A DNA stretch of 41,412 bases from Anaerovibrio sp. RM50 (GCF_000622005.1 NZ_JHWV01000019.1:1-41412); one strand, 5' to 3'; counted from the stretch's first letter, positions 1 through 10,174 are shown. Program-made: numbers and translations. The notes: a model not told the origin generated them from the letters alone.

Positions 1-575
1 GCGTTCATTGCATAACCAGTGCAGCCGCCAAGGGAAAGACCAAGAGCCCAGATCAAGCAACCTACGAGATAAGGGCCAAAGCCAGGAGCAAGGCCGATGG
101 AGCCCTGAACACCCTTGGAGAAGATGCACCAAATACCGAACATCAGGAAGAAGGTAGCGATAAACTCGCCGAGGAAACCAGTCATCTGGTTACCGCAAGC
201 ATTTGCAGTGGAGAATACACCCAACTTGCTGCCTTCAGTCTCAGCCCAATGTGGGAGATATGCAAGGTAAACAATGATTGCACCGAGGATACCACCGAGA
301 ATCTGAACGATGGAAGTAGCAGCGAACTGATCCCAAGTGTAAACACCAGCCAAAGTCTTGGCAATAGTAACGGAAGGGTTGATATCTGCCTGAGGAGCAC
401 CGAGAGCAACGGAAGTGTAAACACCCATTACTACTGCGAAACACCATCCAGTAGTTGTGCAGATCCAGCCGCCACCGCGACCATAAGACTTAGCCAAAGA
501 CATGTTTGCGTTAACACCGCAACCAAATACCATCAGTACCATAGTACCGACGAACTCGCCTAACAAATTATCCAT
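1..575 (-). CDS. glpF: Glycerol uptake facilitator GlpF (aquaglyceroporin), 3' end cut by window
   Basis: MIP-family channel moving glycerol across the cytoplasmic membrane; last visible gene of the glp operon, downstream of glpK. Read on the minus strand from an ATG at 573-575, with GAGGGATG just upstream as ribosome binding site. About 191 codons are present and the frame is open at base 1. Hydrophobic segments include the N-terminal LLGEFVGTMVLMVFGCG, and GGCTGYAMN near the edge is the start of the second half-helix. The first NPA box reads INPSVT, with Ser in place of Ala, and the second begins Asn-Ala at the window edge where Asn-Pro is usual. Both are departures from the classic NPA pair, though such variants exist in aquaglyceroporins. 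Identity is secure from these motifs and the operon. Confidence 0.93.
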   Translation of the reverse strand, partial: MDNLLGEFVGTMVLMVFGCGVNANMSLAKSYGRGGGWICTTTGWCFAVVMGVYTSVALGAPQADINPSVTIAKTLAGVYTWDQFAATSIVQILGGILGAIIVYLAYLPHWAETEGSKLGVFSTANACGNQMTGFLGEFIATFFLMFGIWCIFSKGVQGSIGLAPGFGPYLVGCLIWALGLSLGGCTGYAMN

Positions 576-626
576 TTTTACATCCCTCTTTCATTAAAAT
601 AAATATGAATGAATACTATAATCCAT

Positions 627-663
627 ATCTGACACCGGCACCCCTTATGAGCCGGTGCCAGAT
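627..663 (-). other. Strong stem-loop between glpK and glpF
   Basis: ATCTG-a-CACCGGC, an 11-base loop, then GCCGGTG-c-CAGAT form a 12-bp stem with one mismatch. No T-run follows on the minus strand, so a processing or mRNA-stabilising hairpin is more likely than a terminator. It could set different glpK and glpF transcript levels. A smaller hairpin (ATCAG/CTGAT) lies just after the glpK stop. Confidence 0.6.
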
Positions 664-712
664 AATGAATCCTCACTTAATCAGCTGTTACGCTGATACT
701 TTGGAGTAAATA

Positions 713-2239
<1,527 letters not shown>

Positions 2240-2303
2240 CTATTGCCAGACCAACGAGGCCTCTCTCAAACCCCATGGTCTATATATGAAATGACTCAGG
2301 CTT

Positions 2304-2325
2304 GGGGACTCAAAAGCGAATCCCC
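2304..2325 (-). other. Stem-loop in the glpC-glpK gap
   Basis: On the minus strand GGGGATTC and GAGTCCCC pair (8 bp, one G-U) around a 6-base loop, in the 168-bp gap between glpC and glpK. No T-run follows. It probably marks an mRNA processing or stability site inside the operon; the rest of the gap holds no gene. Confidence 0.45.
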
Positions 2326-2380
2326 TATTATTATCTCCCTAAATAATATATGCCCAAATCTTTTCACCTAAGTAAGTGAC

Positions 2381-3601
2381 TTACTGCTCGTAAGCCTTTG
2401 CCAATACCTGGATTGGATGAGTTGTCTTGGCATTGGTGCCATGCTTGATCTGCTCACGGCAAGTACCGCAATCGCAGACAACCTTATGAGCACCGCTGGC
2501 ATTAATCTTGTCAAACAGCTCGGAACCAATCTTCATGGAAGTCTCATAGTTTTCCTTGTGGAAACCATAAGAACCGGACATACCGCAGCAGCCTGCGTCA
2601 GCGCTGTCGATATTTACGCCAATCTCCTTCAGGAGATCAACAGCTGGCATGCCCATACCCTGTGCACGCAGATGGCATGGTGCATGATAAATGAACTTCT
2701 TATCGGAAGAAACCTGTACCTTCTTCAGCTCACCCTGGTCTGCCAGAATAGTCAGGAACTCGAAAGCATCATATACGTTCTTTGCTGCCTGAGCCATTTC
2801 CTCCTGAGCAAAGAGCTCAGTGTACTCAGCCTTCAGCATCAAGGAACAGGAGGTGCAGCATGCGATTACAGGAATGTTCTTTGCAGCATACTCATTGATT
2901 ACTGCAACATTGCTGTCTGCATGGCTTCTTGCCTCATCCAGATAGCCGCCTACAACCAGTGGGGAACCGCAGCACTTGAAGCGGTCATCCATCAGAACCT
3001 TGTAGCCGTTAGCGTTCATAACCTTAACGAAAGCAACGCCAACCTCTGGATCATTTACGTCGATAAAGCAGCCAGGGAAGAACAGAACTTCCTTGGTAAG
3101 ACCCTCAGGCTGCTTGATTTCTTTGTACAGCTCGCGGAAATACTTGGTAGCAAATCTTGGAGACTTACGCTGAGGTGCAATACCCATAGCACCCATCATG
3201 CCCATAGCCTCACCGATGGACATACCGAGATTTGCGCAGCTTCTGCCAAATGGAATGCTCTTGAGCATATCAGCCATCTGGAAGTTGTGGCTCAGCATCT
3301 GATCAGCCTGGGTGTGCTTCTCTGGATGAGCCTTGTAATACTTGGCACGCTCCAGCATGTTAAGAGTTGCAACGGATACACCGTTAGGGCAGGTAATGTC
3401 GCAGTTCTTACAGTTGGAACATAACTTTAAGGAATCTTCATAATCGCTCTCATCGGAGAAGTGCATACGATTATGAGCAGGACCTACGAGTTTTGGTCCT
3501 CTATAGTCTGGATTAGCCTTGGTAACTGGGCACACTGCAACACAGGATGTGCAGGCAATACAATTATCGGCTGAATCTCTTGCTCTTTCTTCTAACTCCA
3601 T
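2381..3601 (-). CDS. glpC: Anaerobic glycerol-3-phosphate dehydrogenase, iron-sulfur subunit C
   Basis: Electron-transfer and membrane-anchoring subunit of the anaerobic G3P dehydrogenase, passing electrons from GlpA toward menaquinone. At 406 residues it is close to the roughly 400 of known GlpC. Two 4Fe-4S clusters are visible near the N-terminus: CIACTSCVAVCP (about 14-25) and CSNCKNCDITCP (about 61-72). Two CCG-type cysteine-rich domains follow: FFPGC with KCCGSP, and HAPCH with AGCCGMSG. The last pattern matches heterodisulfide-reductase/LutA-type subunits. ATG at 3601 is preceded by AAAGGGG. It follows glpB by 19 bp. Confidence 0.95.
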   Translation of the reverse strand: MELEERARDSADNCIACTSCVAVCPVTKANPDYRGPKLVGPAHNRMHFSDESDYEDSLKLCSNCKNCDITCPNGVSVATLNMLERAKYYKAHPEKHTQADQMLSHNFQMADMLKSIPFGRSCANLGMSIGEAMGMMGAMGIAPQRKSPRFATKYFRELYKEIKQPEGLTKEVLFFPGCFIDVNDPEVGVAFVKVMNANGYKVLMDDRFKCCGSPLVVGGYLDEARSHADSNVAVINEYAAKNIPVIACCTSCSLMLKAEYTELFAQEEMAQAAKNVYDAFEFLTILADQGELKKVQVSSDKKFIYHAPCHLRAQGMGMPAVDLLKEIGVNIDSADAGCCGMSGSYGFHKENYETSMKIGSELFDKINASGAHKVVCDCGTCREQIKHGTNAKTTHPIQVLAKAYEQ

Positions 3602-3620
3602 AATATAATACCCCTTTCAA

Positions 3621-4862
3621 TCAAGCCTTGGCTGCTTTATAAGCAGAAGCTAAAGCCACACCATTGCCGGAATGCTCAAAGCAGAAATCATAGCCACTGA
3701 GGTTACGGCCTGCAACATAAACGTTCTGAAGAACTACATTGCCGGACTCATTAACACCGCGGAGAGTTGCATCAACCCTTACGCCAGTCTTGGCGAAGGT
3801 CTGTTTCTTGTCGGAGAAGAGCTGCTTGTTAACCCAACGCTCCTCAACGCAATCGCACTCAATTGGGAGACCGAAAATAACTTCCTTGGCCTCACCAAAA
3901 TCACGCATGGTGATACCGCCGCTGTAGAAACCGCCGGTTGCAACAATGAACTTGTCAGCATTGTAAGTCTGGAGACGAACCTCGCCACCAGCCTTAACAG
4001 CTACAGCCTTGCTGCCTTCGATAACAGCTTCTTCAGCCTTGGAATTCTCAATAACAGTGATACCCTTCTTCTTCAATGCACTCAGGAGTACATCACGGAG
4101 ACGGAGACCATTTACAGATGGTGGCATTGCAGTAGTCTCAACTACTGGGCAGCCCAACTCTGCAACGATTTTCTTCCATACAACATTGCCCTTCAGACCG
4201 AGAATCTGAGGAACAACAATTACCTTGCCGGCGCCAGCGCTTTCCTTAACCTGGGAAACGAAATCAGAATAACCGGCATCAGTATCCATCCAAGAAGCTA
4301 CGTCCTTGGTGGTAAGGTCACGAGCGCCCTTATAATGAGGATCTACAGTAACAACAGTGTACTTCTTGTCATTACCAAGCTCCTTGGCAAGGTTCTCTGC
4401 AACCATGTCTACATAATAATCCTTTAAGCCCTTAACGCCTACGAGAACAATCTCGGAAGCCTCAAAGCACTTGGAGCCCTGCATGGACTCTGGAATCAGG
4501 CAGGATGGCTTTAAGGTACCAACACCAGTAATCAGCCACTGCTGCTCATTGAGGGAACCAACATAAGGGAATCCCTCAGCTGCAACCACGTCCTGGAAGA
4601 ACTTTACGGACTCTTCCAGAGCCTGGGTGCCAATCTTTTTATATGGATGCTCATCAGCAACTGCGCCAACAGCCTGAGCTGGGTTGGCTACAGCCTTGCC
4701 GGAGTCATCATAACCTAATACGTCGATAACGCCACTGTTAAGAGGGAAAGTACCCGCACCATAGGACAGCAGTGTTACCTTTTTGCCCTGGTCTGCGCTA
4801 ACAAGAGCGGACATCAGGCCAGCAAAACCATTACCGATAACAACTACATCTGACTTGCTCAT
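3621..4862 (-). CDS. glpB: Anaerobic glycerol-3-phosphate dehydrogenase subunit B
   Basis: Flavoprotein subunit of the GlpABC complex. At 413 residues it has family length. The N-terminus DVVVIGNGFAGLMSALVSADQGKKVTLLSYG is a Rossmann FAD-binding fold with GxGxxG. A C-terminal VYVAGRNLSGYDFCFEHSGNGVALASAYKAA matches the closing FAD contact of the family. The start ATG overlaps the glpA stop by one base (TAATG at 4860-4864), so translation is coupled. Alternative FAD-oxidoreductase assignments are unlikely given glpA and glpC on either side. Confidence 0.95.
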   Translation of the reverse strand: MSKSDVVVIGNGFAGLMSALVSADQGKKVTLLSYGAGTFPLNSGVIDVLGYDDSGKAVANPAQAVGAVADEHPYKKIGTQALEESVKFFQDVVAAEGFPYVGSLNEQQWLITGVGTLKPSCLIPESMQGSKCFEASEIVLVGVKGLKDYYVDMVAENLAKELGNDKKYTVVTVDPHYKGARDLTTKDVASWMDTDAGYSDFVSQVKESAGAGKVIVVPQILGLKGNVVWKKIVAELGCPVVETTAMPPSVNGLRLRDVLLSALKKKGITVIENSKAEEAVIEGSKAVAVKAGGEVRLQTYNADKFIVATGGFYSGGITMRDFGEAKEVIFGLPIECDCVEERWVNKQLFSDKKQTFAKTGVRVDATLRGVNESGNVVLQNVYVAGRNLSGYDFCFEHSGNGVALASAYKAAKA

Positions 4863-6484
4863 TAACGTCTACCCCCATTTACATTGAACAATACTTCATA
4901 CATGCCTCTGGTCATTTCAGCCTCACGGAGAGTCTTACCTGCCATTACTGGAGTAATACCCTTCCATCTGGCCTGCAGGAAGTTCTTCATATCGCTGAGG
5001 GAATCGCCGCAGCCCTCAAGCTTGTCCTTGAACAGCTTGTTTGCAATTGCAGCACTGCGGATTGCGCAGTAGTTACCCTGGCAAGTACCCATACCAAGAC
5101 GGGTTCTTCTTCTAACATCGGCTACGCTATGGCTGGTAGGCTCCTGAGCAATACGCATAACCTCTGCCATAGTAACGTTCTCGCACTCGCAGAGAACTTC
5201 ACGGGTCTCTGGGTTCTCCTTCAGGGTCTTAACAACCTCAGGGAACTTATCAGTACCCAGACGGGTAGCCGCCAGATTTACACCATAGGATGGGAAGTAC
5301 TGACGGGCAGCCTTCTTGTCAGCCTCGGAAACAGCTGGAACCAGATCCTCTTCTGCAGTACGGCACTTAGCAGTGTTGCCAAGTTTTGGAGCCAGAACAT
5401 CGCAGAACTTCTCAGCCATGAGGCGGTAGGTAGTGAACTTACCACCGCAGATGGTCATCATACCCTTCAGACCGTCTTCCTTCTCGTGGTCGAGAGTTAC
5501 GAAGCCACGGGAAGCATTACGGCCGCCATCAGCTCCCTTAGGAACATACAGCGGACGGGAGCCTGCGAATACACGGAGGATACGGTAGTCGCGCAGATGC
5601 TCGAATACGCCCTCACCAGTCTTCATGAGCTCTTCAACCTCATCCCAGGAAGTGGAAGTATCCTCAGGATCTGGAATAGTAATAGAAGAAGTACCAAGAA
5701 TGGTAATGGAACCATGTGGTACGAAAATATCACCATTGGATGGCTTGCGCAGACGATTTACTACGCGGTTGGAAATTCTCTGGTTAAATGCAATCAGAGT
5801 ACCCTTGGAAGGACTTACGGAGCAGTCCAGACCGGCCATCTGTGCAACCTTGCCAGCCCAAGGACCAGCAGCGTTTACCAGGATCTCGCATTCAATATCA
5901 TATTCTTCCTTGGTAACGTTGTCGCGAACGGTAATGCTCTTAACAGCGCCGCCCTCAACGTTAATCTTTATAAGTTCAGTATAGGTCTTGTAACGGCCAC
6001 CATAACGTGCAGCAGACAGTACATTCTGCCAGGACATACGGAAACCATCGATGGCACCATCCGGAACTTCAAAAGCGCGAACCAGTTTGCGAGAAAGGTT
6101 TGGCTCCAAACGGAGAGCCTCCTCCTTGCTCATCTCACGGGTCTTGATACCACTTTCAGCACAACCCTTTACCCAAGGATCTACGAAATCAGGATCATCA
6201 CCCTCCACCTGAACGAACATACCGGAAATAGCCTCTACACAAGACTTACCGATACGACGCAGAATGGTATTTTCCTCGATACACTCTTTTGCTGCTTCCT
6301 GGTCTCTTACTGCATAGCGGGCACCACTGTGCAGAAGGCCATGATAGCGGGAGCTGGCACCATTAACCATATCAAGCTTCTCAATCAGCAGGGCATCAAT
6401 GCCACGCATAGAGAGGTCACGCAGGATACCAACACCTGTAGCTCCGCCGCCAACAACGACAACCGTAGCTTTGTCCTTTACCAT
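4862..6484 (-). CDS. glpA: Anaerobic glycerol-3-phosphate dehydrogenase, catalytic subunit A
   Basis: Oxidises sn-glycerol-3-phosphate to dihydroxyacetone phosphate. The 540 residues match the usual 540 or so. The N-terminal dinucleotide fold is VVVVGGGATGVGILRDLSMRG; SSRYHGLLHSGARYAVRD (about 43-60) is the typical GlpA/GlpD substrate and FAD region. A C-terminal BFD-like [2Fe-2S] domain shows CECENVT then GMGTCQGNYC (about 430-475), which distinguishes GlpA from aerobic GlpD. ATG at 6484 is preceded by GGGGGATTGTT. First gene of the operon, with about 115 bases of leader below the promoter at 6607-6634. Confidence 0.97.
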   Translation of the reverse strand: MVKDKATVVVVGGGATGVGILRDLSMRGIDALLIEKLDMVNGASSRYHGLLHSGARYAVRDQEAAKECIEENTILRRIGKSCVEAISGMFVQVEGDDPDFVDPWVKGCAESGIKTREMSKEEALRLEPNLSRKLVRAFEVPDGAIDGFRMSWQNVLSAARYGGRYKTYTELIKINVEGGAVKSITVRDNVTKEEYDIECEILVNAAGPWAGKVAQMAGLDCSVSPSKGTLIAFNQRISNRVVNRLRKPSNGDIFVPHGSITILGTSSITIPDPEDTSTSWDEVEELMKTGEGVFEHLRDYRILRVFAGSRPLYVPKGADGGRNASRGFVTLDHEKEDGLKGMMTICGGKFTTYRLMAEKFCDVLAPKLGNTAKCRTAEEDLVPAVSEADKKAARQYFPSYGVNLAATRLGTDKFPEVVKTLKENPETREVLCECENVTMAEVMRIAQEPTSHSVADVRRRTRLGMGTCQGNYCAIRSAAIANKLFKDKLEGCGDSLSDMKNFLQARWKGITPVMAGKTLREAEMTRGMYEVLFNVNGGRR

Positions 6485-6547
6485 AACAATCCCCCATTTT
6501 CATTAATACACATATACAATTCGAGTACCCCCGAACCATTGAATTTT

Positions 6548-6590
6548 TGTACAATTGCACATCGATTCAAGTGTAATAGTCACAAAATTT
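6548..6590. promoter_or_regulatory. glp operon leader with two operator-like dyads
   Basis: Downstream of the predicted glp start site lie a near-perfect 14-bp palindrome TGTACAATTGCACA (6548-6561, 6 of 7 pairs) and a looser dyad on the minus strand around TGTGACTATTACAC (6571-6584) that resembles an imperfect CRP/FNR- or Rex-type site. Either could bind a repressor controlling glycerol use. The regulator is not identifiable from the window. Confidence 0.35.
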
Positions 6591-6606
6591 CAATTACCTC
6601 GTACAG

Positions 6607-6634
6607 TTTATACCATAGTCCTTGATTTTGTCAA
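6607..6634 (-). promoter_or_regulatory. Promoter of the glpABCKF operon
   Basis: On the minus strand TTGACA (6629-6634), a 16-bp spacer and TATAAA (6607-6612) form a near-consensus vegetative promoter, predicting a start near 6600 and a leader of about 115 bases before glpA. Confidence 0.75.
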
Positions 6635-6711
6635 TAAAAAAAGGACATTATAAGATAGCAATTAATAATCGTTAACTCTTAATCTGATGATTTGTCAGAC
6701 CAAATTTTCCT

Positions 6712-6753
6712 GAAAAATAGTAATAATTAACCTCATAGCAGATAATTATTACT
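6712..6753 (-). terminator. Terminator of the rrf2 gene
   Basis: An 11-bp perfect inverted repeat AGTAATAATTA / TAATTATTACT with a 13-base loop is followed on the minus strand by ATTTTT. It lies just past the rrf2 stop and upstream of the glp promoter. The stem is AT-rich, so efficiency is uncertain. Confidence 0.55.
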
Positions 6754-6767
6754 TATGCTAATAGGCT

Positions 6768-7214
6768 TTAAATAAAATACATTAGGTTATCCGGCTCTTT
6801 TAGCTTTTCTACATTATTTAATATATCCTCCAGGGAAATGGCTTCCAATGAGGATTTTATAGCATCATCAAGCTGGGAAAAGACTACTGTCTCCAGGGCC
6901 TTGTCCAAAATCGGCTGCTTTTCGGCCACCGTGGAATCCGTTTTTTCCGTCATGGTGGTTTCAATGGCTGTCAGCACTTCATATACACTTATCCCATTTG
7001 GCTCCCTGTTCAACAGATATCCTCCCTGGGAGCCCTTAATTGATATAACAAGTCCAGCCCTTTTTAATAATGAAAAAACTTGCTCCAGATAAATCTTGGA
7101 AATTCCCAGAGTTTCAGAAATGTGCAGTACGGTAATTGCCATGCCGTTTTTGTAATTGGCTGCCAGATATGACATGGCTGCCAGACCATAGCGGCCCTTT
7201 GCTGAAATACGCAT
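6768..7214 (-). CDS. Rrf2-family transcriptional regulator (CymR-like)
   Basis: 148-residue winged-helix regulator. The Rrf2 signature is clear: MRISAKGRYGLAAMSYLA at the N-terminus, recognition region ISKIYLEQVFSLLKRAGLV (about 39-57) and wing IKGSQGGYLL (about 59-68). There is no cysteine anywhere, so the Fe-S ligands of IscR/NsrR-type members are missing; this places it with the CymR-like, cluster-free group that governs sulfur metabolism in Firmicutes. It is divergent from metNIQ, and a dyad at 7277-7297 lies between both promoters, so it probably represses metNIQ and itself. The ATG at 7214 follows AAAGGATG. Confidence 0.88.
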   Translation of the reverse strand: MRISAKGRYGLAAMSYLAANYKNGMAITVLHISETLGISKIYLEQVFSLLKRAGLVISIKGSQGGYLLNREPNGISVYEVLTAIETTMTEKTDSTVAEKQPILDKALETVVFSQLDDAIKSSLEAISLEDILNNVEKLKEPDNLMYFI

Positions 7215-7247
7215 AAAATCATCCTTTCGTAGTTTTAACTCATATTA

Positions 7248-7275
7248 ATTATATATGTTTTTAATATTTTTTCAA
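7248..7275 (-). promoter_or_regulatory. rrf2 promoter
   Basis: On the minus strand TTGAAA (7270-7275), a 16-bp spacer and TATAAT (7248-7253). The dyad at 7277-7297 abuts the -35 directly, consistent with autoregulation. Confidence 0.6.
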
Positions 7276-7276
7276 A

Positions 7277-7297
7277 TACCTATTGCTATAGTAGGTA
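7277..7297. promoter_or_regulatory. Rrf2 operator candidate between rrf2 and metN
   Basis: TACCTA-N9-TAGGTA, a perfect 6-bp inverted repeat. It covers the metN -35 (7283-7288) and abuts the rrf2 -35, where one dimer could control both directions. A further ATACC at 7300-7304 repeats the half-site. Confidence 0.6.
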
Positions 7298-7311
7298 AAA
7301 TACCGTATAAT
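7283..7311 (+). promoter_or_regulatory. metNIQ promoter
   Basis: TTGCTA (7283-7288), a 17-bp spacer and a perfect TATAAT (7306-7311). The leader to metN is about 190 bases; no S-box or other recognised riboswitch core is visible in it. Confidence 0.65.
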
Positions 7312-7504
7312 TCATAACTATAAAACATATATGTATATTGTCCATGGACTTAATTCATTTATTACCGGATTAAACATTCCCCATACTTTCCATTTACAGT
7401 GAAAACGGGTATAATATTTTCTGTGTATTCTTTGATTTACAACTATACACATGGATTGAATATTATATTTATTTTCTTCCATATAATAATGACAGGATGT
7501 GAGT

Positions 7505-8566
7505 ATGGTGATTGATTTATCTCATATTGAGAAAATCTATGACAGTACCGCCGGTCCGGTTCATGCCTTAAAGGATATAAGCCTTCATATTAATAAGGGC
7601 GAAATTTATGGCATTATCGGTCTCAGTGGTGCCGGCAAATCCACCCTGGTTCGCTGCATCAATCTTCTTGAGCGTCCTACCAAGGGTACAGTTACAATAG
7701 AAGGAAAAGATATCACTGCCATGAACAATGCGGAGCTCCGTGAGGCACGCAAGGGAATTGGTATGATTTTCCAGCATTTTAATTTGCTTTCAACCTCCAC
7801 GGTATTTGATAACATCGCATTTCCACTGCAGCTTTCAAATACCCCAAAGGATGAAATAAAGAGCCGTGTTACCGAGCTGCTTGATCTGGTAGGGCTTGCC
7901 AACAAGGCAGACCAGTATCCATCTCAGCTTTCCGGCGGACAAAAACAGAGGGTGGGCATAGCCAGAGCTCTGGCCAGCAATCCCCACATTCTTCTTTGCG
8001 ACGAGGCCACTTCTGCCTTGGATCCGCAAACCACAAAATCTATCCTTCATTTAATTAAGGATATAAATAAGAAGCTTAAGCTTACTGTGGTGGTCATCAC
8101 CCATGAAATGCAGGTTATAAAGGAAATCTGTGACAAGGTGGCTGTTATTGACAAGGGTATCATTGCAGAGCAGGGTGATGTGCTGGATGTATTTATAAAT
8201 CCACAAGAGCCAATAACCAAGGAATTCATCAGCGTATTGCTCAGCAATGAGCTGCCGGTGGATTTCAGAAACATTGAAATTGCCGATGAGCCTTTTGAGG
8301 ACAGCATTCTTCTTATGAGACTCACCTTTATTGGCGAAACTGCCAATGACCCGATTATTTCCTCCCTGGTGAAGAAATACGATGTCAGCGCAGACCTGTT
8401 CTTTGGAAGTCTTGATGATATAAAGGGTGCCCCATTTGGCAGACTTATTATTGGTCTGGATGGCAGCCAGAAGGATATCCATTCTGCCATGGATTATCTG
8501 CGTGAACAAAAAGTTAAGATGGAGGTGATTGGCTATGTCAGCAGACATGCTTCCTCTCATCACTAA
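7505..8566 (+). CDS. metN: Methionine ABC transporter ATP-binding protein
   Basis: ATPase of the methionine importer, working as a dimer with MetI and the lipoprotein MetQ at the cytoplasmic membrane. Walker A GLSGAGKS, signature LSGGQKQR, Walker B ILLCDEATSALD and the H-loop VVITHE are all present in the first 240 residues. The C-terminal part (about 265-350) is the regulatory NIL/ACT-like domain that binds methionine for trans-inhibition in this family. An in-frame GTG at 7499 would extend it by two residues, but AGGA at 7494-7497 favours the ATG at 7505. It overlaps metI by 32 bp. Confidence 0.96.
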   Translation: MVIDLSHIEKIYDSTAGPVHALKDISLHINKGEIYGIIGLSGAGKSTLVRCINLLERPTKGTVTIEGKDITAMNNAELREARKGIGMIFQHFNLLSTSTVFDNIAFPLQLSNTPKDEIKSRVTELLDLVGLANKADQYPSQLSGGQKQRVGIARALASNPHILLCDEATSALDPQTTKSILHLIKDINKKLKLTVVVITHEMQVIKEICDKVAVIDKGIIAEQGDVLDVFINPQEPITKEFISVLLSNELPVDFRNIEIADEPFEDSILLMRLTFIGETANDPIISSLVKKYDVSADLFFGSLDDIKGAPFGRLIIGLDGSQKDIHSAMDYLREQKVKMEVIGYVSRHASSHH

Positions 8567-9188
8567 GGCTTTGGGAGAAACGGTTTACATGGTGGTTGTA
8601 TCCATGATAATTTCCTCCCTTTTGGGCATTCCTTTGGGGGTACTGCTTCATACCACCTCAAAGGGTCAGATCCTGGAATGTCTTCCTGTTAATAGAGTTG
8701 TGGGTGCTGTAGTAAACGCCATCCGCTCCATTCCATTCATTATATTAATGGTAGCAATAATTCCGCTTACCCGCCTTATTGTGGGCAGCGCCATTGGAAC
8801 TACTGCAGCCATGGTACCTCTGGTACTGGCTTCAGTGCCATTCATTGGCCGCCAGGTGGAAACTTCACTTAGGGAAATTCCTTACGGCATAGTGGAAGCA
8901 GCCCAGGCCATGGGAGCAACTCCGTTACAGATTATCCGCAAGGTATTTTTGCCGGAGGCCATGCCAAATATTGTGGCCCAGCTTACCACTGTTATCATCA
9001 GCCTTATTGGCGAATCTGCCATGGCGGGAGCCATTGGTGGCGGTGGCCTTGGTGATTTGGCAATCCGCTATGGTTATCAGCGTTTCCGCCCGGATATTAT
9101 GATTGCCACCGTTATCGTCCTTATTATCATGGTTCAGATAGTGCAGTTTGCCGGCAACAAGCTGGCCAAGCATCTGGACAAGCGTTAA
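8535..9188 (+). CDS. metI: Methionine ABC transporter permease
   Basis: Membrane permease of the methionine importer. 217 residues, the usual MetI length, with about five hydrophobic segments. The coupling helix motif EAAQAMGATPLQIIRKVFLPEAMP (about 120-143) is the EAA loop that docks on MetN. GGAGGTG at 8521-8527 is 7 bases from the ATG at 8535, so this start is preferred over the TTG at 8529. It starts inside metN, indicating translational coupling, and is followed by metQ after 66 bp. Confidence 0.96.
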   Translation: MSADMLPLITKALGETVYMVVVSMIISSLLGIPLGVLLHTTSKGQILECLPVNRVVGAVVNAIRSIPFIILMVAIIPLTRLIVGSAIGTTAAMVPLVLASVPFIGRQVETSLREIPYGIVEAAQAMGATPLQIIRKVFLPEAMPNIVAQLTTVIISLIGESAMAGAIGGGGLGDLAIRYGYQRFRPDIMIATVIVLIIMVQIVQFAGNKLAKHLDKR

Positions 9189-9254
9189 TACGGGTGTAGC
9201 TTTCATTATTATTTAACGAAAGAAAAATATACACTAATTTAAGGAGGTCTTTTA

Positions 9255-10070
9255 ATGAAAAAGGTATTACTTATTTTATCAGCCCTTGTATTTGCCATTG
9301 TGGCCCTGGCCGGCTGCGGTGCAGGCAACAAGCAGGCATCCAACGACAGCAAGACGCTGAAGGTTGGTGCCACTTCCGTTCCACACGCTGAAATTCTTGA
9401 GCAGATTAAGGATGATCTGGCCAAGGACGGCGTTAAGCTGGAAATCGTTGAGTACAGTGATTATGTACAGCCAAACCTTAATCTGAACGACAAGGAACTG
9501 GATGCCAACTACTTCCAGCACATTCCTTATCTTGAGGATTTTGTAAAGCAGCATCCTGAGGTTAAGCTGGTAAGCGCCGGTGGTATTCACATTGAGCCAA
9601 TGGGTGTTTACTCCAAGAAGGTTAAGAACCTTAAGGATCTTAAGGATGGTGCTTCCATTTCTATTCCTAACGATCCTACCAACGGCGGCCGTGCTTTGGC
9701 TCTTCTTGCCAAGGCTGGTGTTATCACCCTTAAGGATGGTGTAGGGGTAACCGCTACTGTTCAGGATATCGCTTCCAACCCTAAGAACATCAAGTTCCAG
9801 GAGCTGGAGCCTGCACAGGTGCCTCGTACTCTGGATGATGTAGATGCTGCTGTTATCAACAGCAACTTTGCTATGCAGGTTCAGCTGAACCCAGTTAAGG
9901 ACAACATCTTCATCGAGGATTCCACCTCTCCTTATGTTAACATCGTTGCAGTCCGCGCTGGTGATGAAAACCGCCCTGAAATTCAGGCTCTCATGAAGGC
10001 CCTGAAGTCCGAGAAGGTTAAGAAGTTCATTGCCGAGAAGTACAACGGCGCTGTAGTTGCAGCATTCTAA
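9255..10070 (+). CDS. metQ: Methionine-binding lipoprotein MetQ (NlpA family)
   Basis: Substrate-binding lipoprotein that captures methionine outside the membrane and hands it to MetNI. Signal peptide MKKVLLILSALVFAIVALAGC with lipobox LAGC, cleavage before Cys21. The mature part carries the family stretches LKVGATSVPHAEILE, NYFQHIPYLEDF and SIPNDPTNGGRALALLAKAG. 271 residues is normal. AAGGAGGTC lies upstream of the ATG at 9255. Last gene of the met operon, with a strong terminator about 30 bp after the stop. Confidence 0.95.
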   Translation: MKKVLLILSALVFAIVALAGCGAGNKQASNDSKTLKVGATSVPHAEILEQIKDDLAKDGVKLEIVEYSDYVQPNLNLNDKELDANYFQHIPYLEDFVKQHPEVKLVSAGGIHIEPMGVYSKKVKNLKDLKDGASISIPNDPTNGGRALALLAKAGVITLKDGVGVTATVQDIASNPKNIKFQELEPAQVPRTLDDVDAAVINSNFAMQVQLNPVKDNIFIEDSTSPYVNIVAVRAGDENRPEIQALMKALKSEKVKKFIAEKYNGAVVAAF

Positions 10071-10097
10071 GATATTGTAGATAATCAAAGCAAAATT

Positions 10098-10151
10098 AAA
10101 GAGCTGGGGCTCACAATGTGAATTCACACATTGAGCCACAGCTCTTTTTTT
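10098..10151. terminator. Bidirectional terminator between metQ and the RND operon
   Basis: A long hairpin, AGAGCTG...CAGCTCT with inner arms GGCT/AGCC and CAATGTG/CACATTG, followed by T7 on the plus strand and a weaker CTTTAATTTT on the minus strand. It sits between convergent metQ and the efflux gene. Confidence 0.85.
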
Positions 10152-10174
10152 GATTATTTAATTACTATATTATT

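Noticed and set aside
6548-6561. Extra copy of the island operator before glp
   Set aside because: TGTGCA and TGTACA half-sites occur, but with a 2-bp spacer and downstream of the promoter rather than over the -35, so the architecture differs.
5129-6625. Long plus-strand open frame (498 codons) opposite glpA
   Set aside because: It is antisense to a clear glpA with conserved FAD and Fe-S motifs and encodes no recognisable protein. The same holds for frames at 731-1696, 2417-3424 and 19695-20774.
7312-7504. SAM riboswitch in the metNIQ leader
   Set aside because: No S-box core or terminator/antiterminator pair is visible in the 190-base leader.
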